Positions 14,156 to 20,616 of a stretch of DNA of 23,319 bases are shown piece after piece. Source of the stretch: CAZHMB01 sp964533515 (GTDB lineage: Archaea; Nanobdellota; Nanobdellia; Pacearchaeales; GW2011-AR1); NCBI GenBank assembly GCA_964533515.1, contig CAZHMB010000009.1, positions 1 to 23,319 on the forward strand. Direction: 5' to 3'. Each line of letters opens with the position of its first letter. Positions within the stretch are counted from its first letter, which is position 1. Position numbers and translations under genes: made by a program. The notes under the pieces are model-generated. The model did not search any database, was not told where the DNA came from, and was given only the letters and a program-made list of their open reading frames with translations.

Positions 14156-15169
14156 TCAACTACTCTCAATACTCTCGAGACTAGTTATTCCCCTATTCTC
14201 AAATTCTTCAACAGAATATTCTAAAATAAAAAGAGAACTATAAAACTCTCCATCCTCTTCACTAAAGTTTGGAATTTCTTCTTGAATTTTATCTCCAATA
14301 CTTCCTCCGCCTATAAATCCTGCAATACCTCCAGCAACAATTCCAAATCCTGTTCCAACCACCGGAACAACACTTCCTAAAGCTGCTCCAGCAATAGCTC
14401 CTCCTGTCGCTCCTGTAAACCAACCTATTCTTGAATTATCATGCTCAACAAAAACAACTGCATGAACTTTACTTAAATTCATAGAAGCTGTTTCTTCAGA
14501 AAGACCCCTCCTAGTAGTTGGTGCGCTTAACAAAACTCTCTCGCTTTCAGGATCAGCATTAATCAAATATTCCCAATAAGAAAGTTTATCCTCTCCAGGA
14601 GGTCGATGCAACAAAAGATATTGCGCCATATCCCAAAACTTACTCAATTTTCTTGTTTCTACATTGTCCTCAAGCATTATCTGAGAACACACAACTCCTT
14701 TGTTGGTGTCTATTAAAGTCTTCGAAGGGAAAATTTTAACTCTCCCCTGACCCATCATCTGAAAACATTCAGCCATTTCATTTGAAAATAACTTCATAAT
14801 GTCCTGTTTTTGCTTTACTAAATCTTTACTAACAATTACAGGATCAAACTCTGCTGACCCCCACCGACCATTACAATTTCCAACATCATTTTTATTCGTG
14901 GTTATACAAATATTTCTTGTTTTACATTTTAAAGGAACCAAATCTTTTCCCGAACTATACCATTTATCCCAAGCCGCTCCTCGAAGAACGACGCTTTGAT
15001 AACAAACTTCCCTATCAACCATCCCGGTCCAACTTAATTGTTGATATAAAAACCAAATCGCAATTCCCAAACCAATAACCGCCAAAATGATTATAACAAC
15101 CATCTCAACAGGCATAGCCGAAGCTTTCTTATTCCCTTTTCTAAACTTAAAAAAATTATTTTTTTTCAT
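14156..15169 (-). CDS. Prepilin-like protein with an internal glycine-zipper segment
   Basis: 337 aa. ATG 15169 overlaps the TGA of the 48-aa gene before it (TGATG), so that ATG is chosen over the preceding TTG. The N-terminus is basic, contains G-N-K-K-A-S-A (residues 12-18) and is followed by a hydrophobic helix (about 21-42), a class III signal. The soluble domain (45-245) has eight cysteines. Residues about 249-293 are a long Gly/Ala/Val stretch with repeated G-x-x-x-G spacing (G-G-A-I-A-G-A-A-L-G, then G-I-V-A-G-G-I-A-G-F-I-G-G-G). Such glycine-zipper domains occur in outer-membrane lipoproteins and pore-forming toxins, not in ordinary pilins. The protein may therefore insert in a membrane at two places. 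Confidence 0.68.
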   Translation of the reverse strand: MKKNNFFKFRKGNKKASAMPVEMVVIIILAVIGLGIAIWFLYQQLSWTGMVDREVCYQSVVLRGAAWDKWYSSGKDLVPLKCKTRNICITTNKNDVGNCNGRWGSAEFDPVIVSKDLVKQKQDIMKLFSNEMAECFQMMGQGRVKIFPSKTLIDTNKGVVCSQIMLEDNVETRKLSKFWDMAQYLLLHRPPGEDKLSYWEYLINADPESERVLLSAPTTRRGLSEETASMNLSKVHAVVFVEHDNSRIGWFTGATGGAIAGAALGSVVPVVGTGFGIVAGGIAGFIGGGSIGDKIQEEIPNFSEEDGEFYSSLFILEYSVEEFENRGITSLESIESS

Positions 15170-15315
15170 CAAAACGAAGTTAAACTTTTAATTCCAAAAT
15201 ATATTGCGGCAGCCAAAGCAAAGAGAACTATCAACCACAAAAGCCCATCAGTCAACTTATCTGAAAACACTGACTGGGCTTTCTTGCTCGAATACAAAAC
15301 TCCTCTTTTTTTCAT
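15169..15315 (-). CDS. Minimal prepilin-like protein (48 aa)
   Basis: An ATG at 15315 opens a 48-codon frame closed by a TGA that overlaps the next ATG (TGATG). The product starts M-K-K-R-G and has S-S-K-K-A-Q-S (residues 9-15), the clearest KKAQ-type class III cleavage region, then a hydrophobic helix (about 24-41) and a six-residue tail. After cleavage only about 35 residues, essentially the bare pilin helix, would remain. The TATA box lies 26 nt upstream and the overlap with a long partner gene makes it a real gene. It opens the operon running down to at least 14156. Confidence 0.75.
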   Translation of the reverse strand: MKKRGVLYSSKKAQSVFSDKLTDGLLWLIVLFALAAAIYFGIKSLTSF

Positions 15316-15396
15316 ATCTAAAACAGATTTAAGACATTAATAAATATTTCCTACCACAACAATAAACCTTTTATACCCAATAAATCTCAGAATTTC
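15316..15396. promoter_or_regulatory. Divergent promoter block, copy 1
   Basis: Minus-strand TATA ATTTATTAAT (15336-15345) is about 26 nt before the ATG at 15315; plus-strand TATA CCTTTTATA (15367-15375) is about 25 nt before the ATG at 15397. The plus box is preceded by CAATAAA, giving CAATAAACCTTTTATA (15360-15375), identical to the copy at 16934-16949. The block is nearly the same length (81 nt) as that copy and aligns to it along its whole extent. The shared part between the TATA boxes is a candidate operator. Confidence 0.65.
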
Positions 15397-16014
15397 ATGA
15401 GAAATGGATTAGTAAGAAGTTTAGCAGTTCCTGTTTTAGCAGGAGTGGTAGCTTGTGCAGGATTGACTGGCTGTCCAAGTAAAGATGAAAAACTTGCAAG
15501 CATCGAAGATAGGAAAGAAGCCCTCCAAGAAGAAATCGCAAAGTTGAATGAGAAACAAACCGCTCTAGAAACGCAAGATGAAAGGCAACTGATTTACTCT
15601 AAAAAAGATTTATACGGCTCGTGGCTAGCAGAACAAGGGAACATGCATGCCATATATACCTTTACTCCCGAGCTCTATATCTCAGGCAACACCGGATTTA
15701 CAATAGGCGATATAGATTACTCAAGAAGAGGGCCAAAAACATTTCAGTTATCCTTTTCTTCTCACGCCAATAGACATTATGAACTAGGGGTGGTTTTCTC
15801 CAATAATACAACAATCGTAATGTCCTCCAAAAAACGAGAAAGAGTCCTGAGAAAATTTTCTGACAATCACACCATAACAAACAAATTTTTAAGGTCTTTT
15901 ATAAAAGAAGGTTTTTGTGTACAATTTGATGGAACTCCAAACGAAATACGTCCAGAAATGATGGAGTTATATTTTAACGATTATCGCGCATTTCTAGAGG
16001 AAAGAAAAAAATAA
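15397..16014 (+). CDS. Lipoprotein with coiled coil and LxG[ST]W domain
   Basis: 205 aa, exported. A hydrophobic signal (about 7-22) ends in the lipobox L-T-G-C with Cys26 as the lipidated residue. A heptad coiled coil (about 31-64, E-D-R-K-E-A-L-Q-E-E-I) is followed by a strand-rich domain beginning D-L-Y-G-S-W (71-76) and containing Y-T-F-T-P and S-S-H-A-N-R segments. The L-x-G-[ST]-W start is shared with the other two plus-strand secreted proteins here and recalls lipocalin-like beta-barrels, though the rest is too divergent to call the family. The gene is divergent from the 48-aa prepilin operon and ends three bp from the convergent gene at 16018. Probably membrane-tethered on the outer face. 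Confidence 0.7.
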   Translation: MRNGLVRSLAVPVLAGVVACAGLTGCPSKDEKLASIEDRKEALQEEIAKLNEKQTALETQDERQLIYSKKDLYGSWLAEQGNMHAIYTFTPELYISGNTGFTIGDIDYSRRGPKTFQLSFSSHANRHYELGVVFSNNTTIVMSSKKRERVLRKFSDNHTITNKFLRSFIKEGFCVQFDGTPNEIRPEMMELYFNDYRAFLEERKK

Positions 16015-16017
16015 GAA

Positions 16018-16890
16018 TTACACCAGGACCCCCATCTGCAATTTTATAAGATATTCTTTCCCACTATTATCTTCAATAATCTCTTTTTGGGTCTTACCTT
16101 CCCCCTGAAAAATCTCCATCTCACCACCAAAAGAAAAAATATTCGCCGGGCATGGAGAACCATAAACAACCTCCCCCTGATATTTTGCTTCACATATGAA
16201 AAACCGCCAATCTTTTTCTATTCCCTCAGAAACAAAAAATTTGACGATTAAATCCTTTAAAGAAATTTCAAGCTCATTTTTTGAATCAAGAGAATCCGAA
16301 TTTATATAATCTTCAGAATTTTCTAAGATTGATTTTCCAGAATTATCCCTGAACTCAAGAAGATTCTCCAATACGCTTTCAGCAAGAATCTCTTGGGGAG
16401 TTTTTATCAACAAAGTTTCTCCTTCTTTTTCTACAAATATTTCAGAAATATCTATTAACAAACATTCTCCTACGGGGTGTTCTCTTGGAGTTCTATCATT
16501 TCCCAAATAACAGACAGAATCAACCTCGACCAAAGAAGTTTCACACACGCCGATAAGCCCACAATCCTCTTCCAATTTTAATTTATCAAAATTAAGTTTT
16601 ACTTTATCTGGTTTACAAATACACAAATTACCCCCGAAAGAAGTTAAAACCCAATCATTCGGACCCTCGATTAAAACTTTTCTAGTCACTCCTTCTTCCA
16701 AATGTTCAACAGCATAAATAATTTTATCTAACTGTACTCTTGCCTGTTGCAAATCTGTCTTTCTTTCAAAAGTTCCGTAAAGCTTTGCCCCAAGAATTGA
16801 CAACATAATTATGCAGGCAATGGCAACTACGACACCAATAAGAAATTGAACGCTAAAAGTTCCGCTTCCTCTTTTACCTTTCTTCAACAT
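16018..16890 (-). CDS. Prepilin-like membrane-anchored protein
   Basis: 290 aa from ATG 16890; an in-frame TTG two codons earlier is less likely because the TATA box (16911-16920) is 25 nt before the ATG. The N-terminus M-L-K-K-G-K-R-G-S-G (1-10) leads into a hydrophobic helix (about 14-35), a KRG-type class III signal. An N-terminal amphipathic helix continues to about residue 65. The soluble domain has eight or so cysteines (C-I-C, C-G, V-C, V-C-Y, E-C-L, I-C-E, P-C-P), likely disulfide-paired. It forms a single-gene unit between two plus-strand secreted-protein genes, divergent from the 490-aa gene. Confidence 0.68.
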   Translation of the reverse strand: MLKKGKRGSGTFSVQFLIGVVVAIACIIMLSILGAKLYGTFERKTDLQQARVQLDKIIYAVEHLEEGVTRKVLIEGPNDWVLTSFGGNLCICKPDKVKLNFDKLKLEEDCGLIGVCETSLVEVDSVCYLGNDRTPREHPVGECLLIDISEIFVEKEGETLLIKTPQEILAESVLENLLEFRDNSGKSILENSEDYINSDSLDSKNELEISLKDLIVKFFVSEGIEKDWRFFICEAKYQGEVVYGSPCPANIFSFGGEMEIFQGEGKTQKEIIEDNSGKEYLIKLQMGVLV

Positions 16891-16970
16891 CCCCAAAGAA
16901 GAATTAACATATTAATAAATGTTTTCTCCACCACAATAAACCTTTTATATTGATAAATCTTTAAATTTGG
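16891..16970. promoter_or_regulatory. Divergent promoter block, copy 2
   Basis: Minus TATA ATTTATTAAT (16911-16920) and plus TATA CCTTTTATA (16941-16949) are 31 bp apart centre to centre, the same distance as in copy 1. CAATAAACCTTTTATA, the downstream ATAAATCT (16953-16960 against 15380-15387), the AATTT before the start and the first two codons ATGAGA are all shared with copy 1. Total gap is 80 nt against 81 nt. This is a paralogous or gene-converted regulatory region. Confidence 0.65.
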
Positions 16971-18443
16971 ATGAGATCCATGCTCAAAAAAGGCCTAACC
17001 GGCTTAACAGGAATTCTTCTTTCAGCTATTGCTATTTCTACACCAAATCAAAGTATTGCTGAACACATTGACTTGAGAGACGCCCAATCAAACAAACCCA
17101 CATATACAAAAACAGAAAGAGTGAAAATGCGCGACGAATTCGGCCCAAGAAAATCAGTGAAATTAGAAACAAAAGTAAAGGTCGAGGAGGGAGGAAATAG
17201 ATTGGTTCTCACTGTATCCACAGAGAACTACGATAAAAAAAATTGGGGCGGTAAAGAAAGACTTCTCCCAAAAAATGAAAGATATACTCCAATTGAAGAT
17301 GGCCATTGTGAAGTGTTTGTTTTATATCCTCCAGAAGTAAAAATCTCAAAAATAAAACAATATGCTTGGCTATCGACTGGCGGCCGCAAATGGGTTGAAG
17401 TGAAGCCCCTTGAGGAATCCCCCAATGCCCAAAGAGCTATGAAGTTTGGAGAAGCCGTTAAAGAAAAAATTCTTGACCTGGGAGACGTGCAAATTCCAGG
17501 GACAGATATAGAGCTTGAAGTGGCATCTCGTTTATTAGACAAATTTGTTGCGAGATCTGAAAAAAAATCTGATGAAGAAATTAAAGAAAGATTTGAGAGA
17601 ATCGCAAGGGACTATAGTTTCATGCCCATACCCCTCTTTCCTCCAAACAAAACTTTTGGATATCAGGTAACGGCAAGAATGATCTTCATTTCCTTGGATA
17701 CCTCTAACACAACCAACGAAGTACCAATCTATCTCTGGTCAAAATTTGCACTCGGAGAACCGGGAAATTCCTCCTCTGGGGAAAGAGCCAATCAAGAAGG
17801 AAGTTCAGACCCAACTTTGTGGGAATTTACTTTAGGAAACTCTAAAATCCCTGAATCAAGAGAATTAGAAATACGAAAACAACTTCAAGGAACATGGGGA
17901 TTCGATTCGGGCCCAAGTAAATATGATAAGGGCATCTGCATTGGATTTGATGAGAAATATTGCTACGACCAAGAAGATGGCCGGAAGACACCTTATTCAA
18001 TAGGAATCAAAGGAGGTTCCTTAGGTCTCCGTCTTGAAGGTGAGGGTTTCTTTATCTTGGGGTTTGACGGGGAAGATAGATTAAGACTAAGTGAATCAAA
18101 GACTACAAAAGAAAAAGATGCCCTTCAATTAAAAAGAATCTCTAATGAAATTCCGCAGGAAGAAATAATCTCTCCAGAAGTAGAACTAACAAGGAAAAGA
18201 ATGCAGCAATTCGGAATTGGAGCCTCTGTTTATGATGCCCTTCATGGCGGCCGTTCAGCACAAAGTGTGCAAGAATTATTAAAACCCTGTAGATCTCTTA
18301 AAGGAAGCCCTTACATCCCCCCCTCCGCTACAGAAGACGCATGGGGAACTCCAATAAAATATTCTGGAAATGCAAAAGATTTCGGACTAAGATCTGCTGG
18401 TCCAGATAAGACCTTCGAGACTGAGGACGACATAACAAGGTAA
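16971..18443 (+). CDS. Secreted multidomain protein with LxG[ST]W domain and GspG-like C-terminus
   Basis: 490 aa. A signal peptide (about 1-30, cleavage near S-I-A) precedes a region rich in strands (60-260) that I do not recognise. A second domain starts at Q-L-Q-G-T-W (304-309) and runs to about 390, resembling the LxG[ST]W domains of the two lipoproteins here. The C-terminal part (about 403-490) resembles the soluble domain of the major pseudopilin GspG: a helix R-K-R-M-Q-Q-F-G-I-G-A-S-V-Y, then L-L-K-P, P-Y-I-P, D-A-W-G-T-P-I-K-Y (456-464), and the calcium-loop-like S-A-G-P-D ... T-E-D-D-I (475-488). The prepilin N-terminal helix of GspG is absent. It may cap or decorate the filament. 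TATA at 16941 places the start at ATG 16971. Confidence 0.7.
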   Translation: MRSMLKKGLTGLTGILLSAIAISTPNQSIAEHIDLRDAQSNKPTYTKTERVKMRDEFGPRKSVKLETKVKVEEGGNRLVLTVSTENYDKKNWGGKERLLPKNERYTPIEDGHCEVFVLYPPEVKISKIKQYAWLSTGGRKWVEVKPLEESPNAQRAMKFGEAVKEKILDLGDVQIPGTDIELEVASRLLDKFVARSEKKSDEEIKERFERIARDYSFMPIPLFPPNKTFGYQVTARMIFISLDTSNTTNEVPIYLWSKFALGEPGNSSSGERANQEGSSDPTLWEFTLGNSKIPESRELEIRKQLQGTWGFDSGPSKYDKGICIGFDEKYCYDQEDGRKTPYSIGIKGGSLGLRLEGEGFFILGFDGEDRLRLSESKTTKEKDALQLKRISNEIPQEEIISPEVELTRKRMQQFGIGASVYDALHGGRSAQSVQELLKPCRSLKGSPYIPPSATEDAWGTPIKYSGNAKDFGLRSAGPDKTFETEDDITR

Positions 18444-18451
18444 TCCTGAAG

Positions 18452-18479
18452 AATAATTCTAAGATTCTAGAGAATTATT
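18452..18479. terminator. Inverted repeat between convergent genes, possible bidirectional terminator
   Basis: A perfect 9-bp repeat AATAATTCT (18452-18460) / AGAATTATT (18471-18479) with a 10-nt spacer lies 8 nt past the plus-strand stop and overlaps the minus-strand stop codon. It is AT-rich and could fold from either transcript. There is no long T-tract, so function is uncertain. Confidence 0.35.
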
Positions 18480-19878
18480 TCAATTTACAAGAATCCCTTA
18501 ATGTTTCAGATAAACTATCTCTTAAATTATCTGAGTCTGCACTGCGAGCAAGATCCCATTGTGAACAATCCAAAACCGCCCAATCATCTTCTCCAGATTG
18601 ATCTTCCTTTCCCTTCTCTATAAGCCAATTCTCCTTATAATCATTAACAGTTATTCTATAATTTGACGCCGTACTAATAACATTTCCCCTAGTTTTATCC
18701 CAATCAAAATCCAAATTCATCACATAAAAAACACTTCCAAGTTTTGCCGTAAAGACTTCTTTTTTAAAATCTTCATCAGAAATAATCTTCCCGTCTTCAT
18801 ACTCTGTCGGAAGTCTCTGTCCGATTTCAACCTTCAATCTCTTGATAACTTTATTATCTATCTCTGTGCTTGCATCTTTAAAATTCCAGGCAACCAATTC
18901 TAAAATCTCATCCCCTTTTATTGGACCCCAAGTAGAAGATCTAGAAAAAGCCTGCTCACTATTCCCCGAAAATATTTTCTCTTGTTTGTTAGTCTTTAAA
19001 AGATAACAAAATCTTTCGTCCGAATCAACAGAAATTCTTAACATTCTCATTGTATAATCTAGAAGAACTAAAGGATTTGCACCATAATCAAACAATTCCA
19101 CAGGGGTATCCAAAATAATTTTAAAATCTTTTATTTCGAGTGTTCCTTCTTTTAGATTTTCATAATTTTTAACAACATAACATTCTTTTCCGGCAGAGCA
19201 ATCAATTCTACCTATAGAAATCTCTTCACTTCCCCCGCTAGATTTACAAATTCCTTCATGCAATTCACAACTCTCTTCACATTGTTCTTGCACTGTCTCC
19301 AGAACAGCCAAATCACTTTTACATATCAAAACACTCCCAGGAATTTTATAAGACCCATTCAATTGGTGCAATAAGTTTTGCCCGGGCAAATCTTCCTCAA
19401 AAGTTTCTCCAGAGAGATATTTATCTTCAACAACAAAATAACGCCCATCAACTCTAGCAATAACCTCACTACCAACACGCCCTTCTTTTATTTTTATAAC
19501 CTCTTCATCACCAATCCAATACAAACTTGTTTCATCGTACATATTCTTATCATGCCTCTCTTCTTGTTTTCCCTTAAAAAAATAAATATGATTTTTCTTT
19601 GTCCAAAAAAATCTTCCTTCATTGGGACCAACAATTGCTACAATATTGGGACACAAATTCATTATTTGTTCGTCAGATAAATCTGTTAGGTCAATAGTAG
19701 TAATGTTTGGAGAAATATAATCCGGAATTGCCTTTAACCATTTATTTATATCCCCCTCAAAAACAAACCAAGAAATGAACAAAGCCAAAACTAAAATTCC
19801 AATAATCCATGCAATAGATTTATTTTGTATTGCTTGTGCCTTCTTAAATTTAAAATATTGAATTTTTCTTAATTTCAT
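18475..19878 (-). CDS. Large prepilin-like membrane-anchored protein
   Basis: 467 aa, the largest of the series. The N-terminus is basic and contains K-F-K-K-A-Q-A-I-Q (residues 10-18), a clear KKAQ class III cleavage region, then a hydrophobic helix (about 22-43). The ectodomain has two parts: a strand-rich half with repeated aromatic/charged segments (W-T-K-K-N-H-I-Y-F-F-K-G) and a cysteine cluster (C-E-E-S-C-E-L-H-E-G-I-C, about residues 202-213) like a small disulfide knot, and a C-terminal half with W-D-K-T-R-G-N-V. It starts one nt after the stop of the 68-aa prepilin-like gene, so they are co-transcribed. The size suggests a tip or adhesin pilin. Family not recognised. Confidence 0.7.
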   Translation of the reverse strand: MKLRKIQYFKFKKAQAIQNKSIAWIIGILVLALFISWFVFEGDINKWLKAIPDYISPNITTIDLTDLSDEQIMNLCPNIVAIVGPNEGRFFWTKKNHIYFFKGKQEERHDKNMYDETSLYWIGDEEVIKIKEGRVGSEVIARVDGRYFVVEDKYLSGETFEEDLPGQNLLHQLNGSYKIPGSVLICKSDLAVLETVQEQCEESCELHEGICKSSGGSEEISIGRIDCSAGKECYVVKNYENLKEGTLEIKDFKIILDTPVELFDYGANPLVLLDYTMRMLRISVDSDERFCYLLKTNKQEKIFSGNSEQAFSRSSTWGPIKGDEILELVAWNFKDASTEIDNKVIKRLKVEIGQRLPTEYEDGKIISDEDFKKEVFTAKLGSVFYVMNLDFDWDKTRGNVISTASNYRITVNDYKENWLIEKGKEDQSGEDDWAVLDCSQWDLARSADSDNLRDSLSETLRDSCKLK

Positions 19879-19879
19879 T

Positions 19880-20086
19880 TTAATATTTCAGAAGAACCCC
19901 AATAAATTTCCCAAACCTAAAAAAATTTTTCAAAAATCCCGCCCCCCCTTCAAGTTTTGGTACTATTATCAAAGCAATTCCCAATAAGATAACCGCAGCA
20001 GCAATAATTATTATAATCGTCTTTATAGAAATTTCTACTTCGGCATCAGCCTTTTTGCAATCTAAAATCCGAAACCTCTTTTTCAT
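19880..20086 (-). CDS. Small prepilin-like protein (68 aa)
   Basis: 68 aa. The N-terminus is basic with C-K-K-A-D-A-E-V-E (residues 10-18) and an Ile/Ala-rich hydrophobic helix (about 22-44); the Glu residues shortly after the presumed cleavage site recall the conserved Glu of type IV pilins, which most other members here lack. A short basic/hydrophobic tail follows (F-F-R-F-G-K-F). It is the first gene of its operon and the closest to the platform and ATPase genes. It is a candidate for the main structural subunit, although the 48-aa protein is equally small. Confidence 0.72.
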   Translation of the reverse strand: MKKRFRILDCKKADAEVEISIKTIIIIIAAAVILLGIALIIVPKLEGGAGFLKNFFRFGKFIGVLLKY

Positions 20087-20180
20087 TCTAAATTAATATA
20101 AAGAAAAGCATTAATAAATCTAACTAAATAGCATACTGTAGCACAATAATTTTTATAAACCCTCTTAAATAATAAATAAA
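20087..20180. promoter_or_regulatory. Divergent promoter block, copy 3 (more diverged)
   Basis: The minus-strand box ATTTATTAA (20111-20119) is about 29 nt before the ATG at 20086, and the plus-strand box TTTTTATA (20150-20157) about 27 nt before the ATG at 20181. CACAATAAT precedes the plus box as CACAATAAA does in copy 2. The gap is 94 nt and the two boxes are about 39 bp apart, against 31 bp in the other two copies. Confidence 0.5.
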
Positions 20181-20594
20181 ATGGACAAAAGACCAAGGTA
20201 TGTTCTTGCATGTGGATTGGTTGCTTTCACAGCGTTGTTGGCGACGAGTTGTTCAAACGGACATTCAATTGAAGAAAGATTAAAAGGAACTTGGAAAACC
20301 GAAATGGACGGAGAAATTGCATACGCTGTATTTGATAAAGAGAAAAAACTTATCCTTAGAGATACAGAAGAATGGGGAGGAAATTGGCAAGTGGTTTATG
20401 ATTACTCCGTGTTAAAAACAAACGGGAGTTATATTTTAAATTTAACAGAAACTTTTGGAAGAAATGAACAATTAATAGAAACAGAGATAGATTTCCACGG
20501 AAAAGACGAATTTCACTTAAAAGAAACTAGAACTCCTGACAAATCTTCCAAGCGAAAAAATAAAGTTATTAAATATTCAAGGGTAGGAAAGTAA
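20181..20594 (+). CDS. Small lipoprotein with LxG[ST]W domain
   Basis: 137 aa. A signal peptide (about 6-23) ends in A-T-S-C, with Cys24 as the likely lipidated residue. The remaining single domain starts R-L-K-G-T-W-K (33-39), continues with strands A-Y-A-V-F-D, L-I-L-R-D-T-E and a W-G-G-N-W turn, and ends in a Lys-rich tail. The shape (L-x-G-T-W, then alternating strands) recalls lipocalin-like proteins of bacterial lipoproteins, of which it is a minimal version. It is divergent from the 68-aa prepilin-like gene and convergent with the platform gene. Probably exposed on the cell surface. Confidence 0.7.
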   Translation: MDKRPRYVLACGLVAFTALLATSCSNGHSIEERLKGTWKTEMDGEIAYAVFDKEKKLILRDTEEWGGNWQVVYDYSVLKTNGSYILNLTETFGRNEQLIETEIDFHGKDEFHLKETRTPDKSSKRKNKVIKYSRVGK

Positions 20595-20616
20595 CTTTAA
20601 AATATAAAATTTCCTC

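Noticed and set aside
17228..17542. Minus-strand ORF of 104 codons
   Set aside because: It is antisense to the 490-aa secreted protein, which has a signal peptide and recognisable C-terminal domain.
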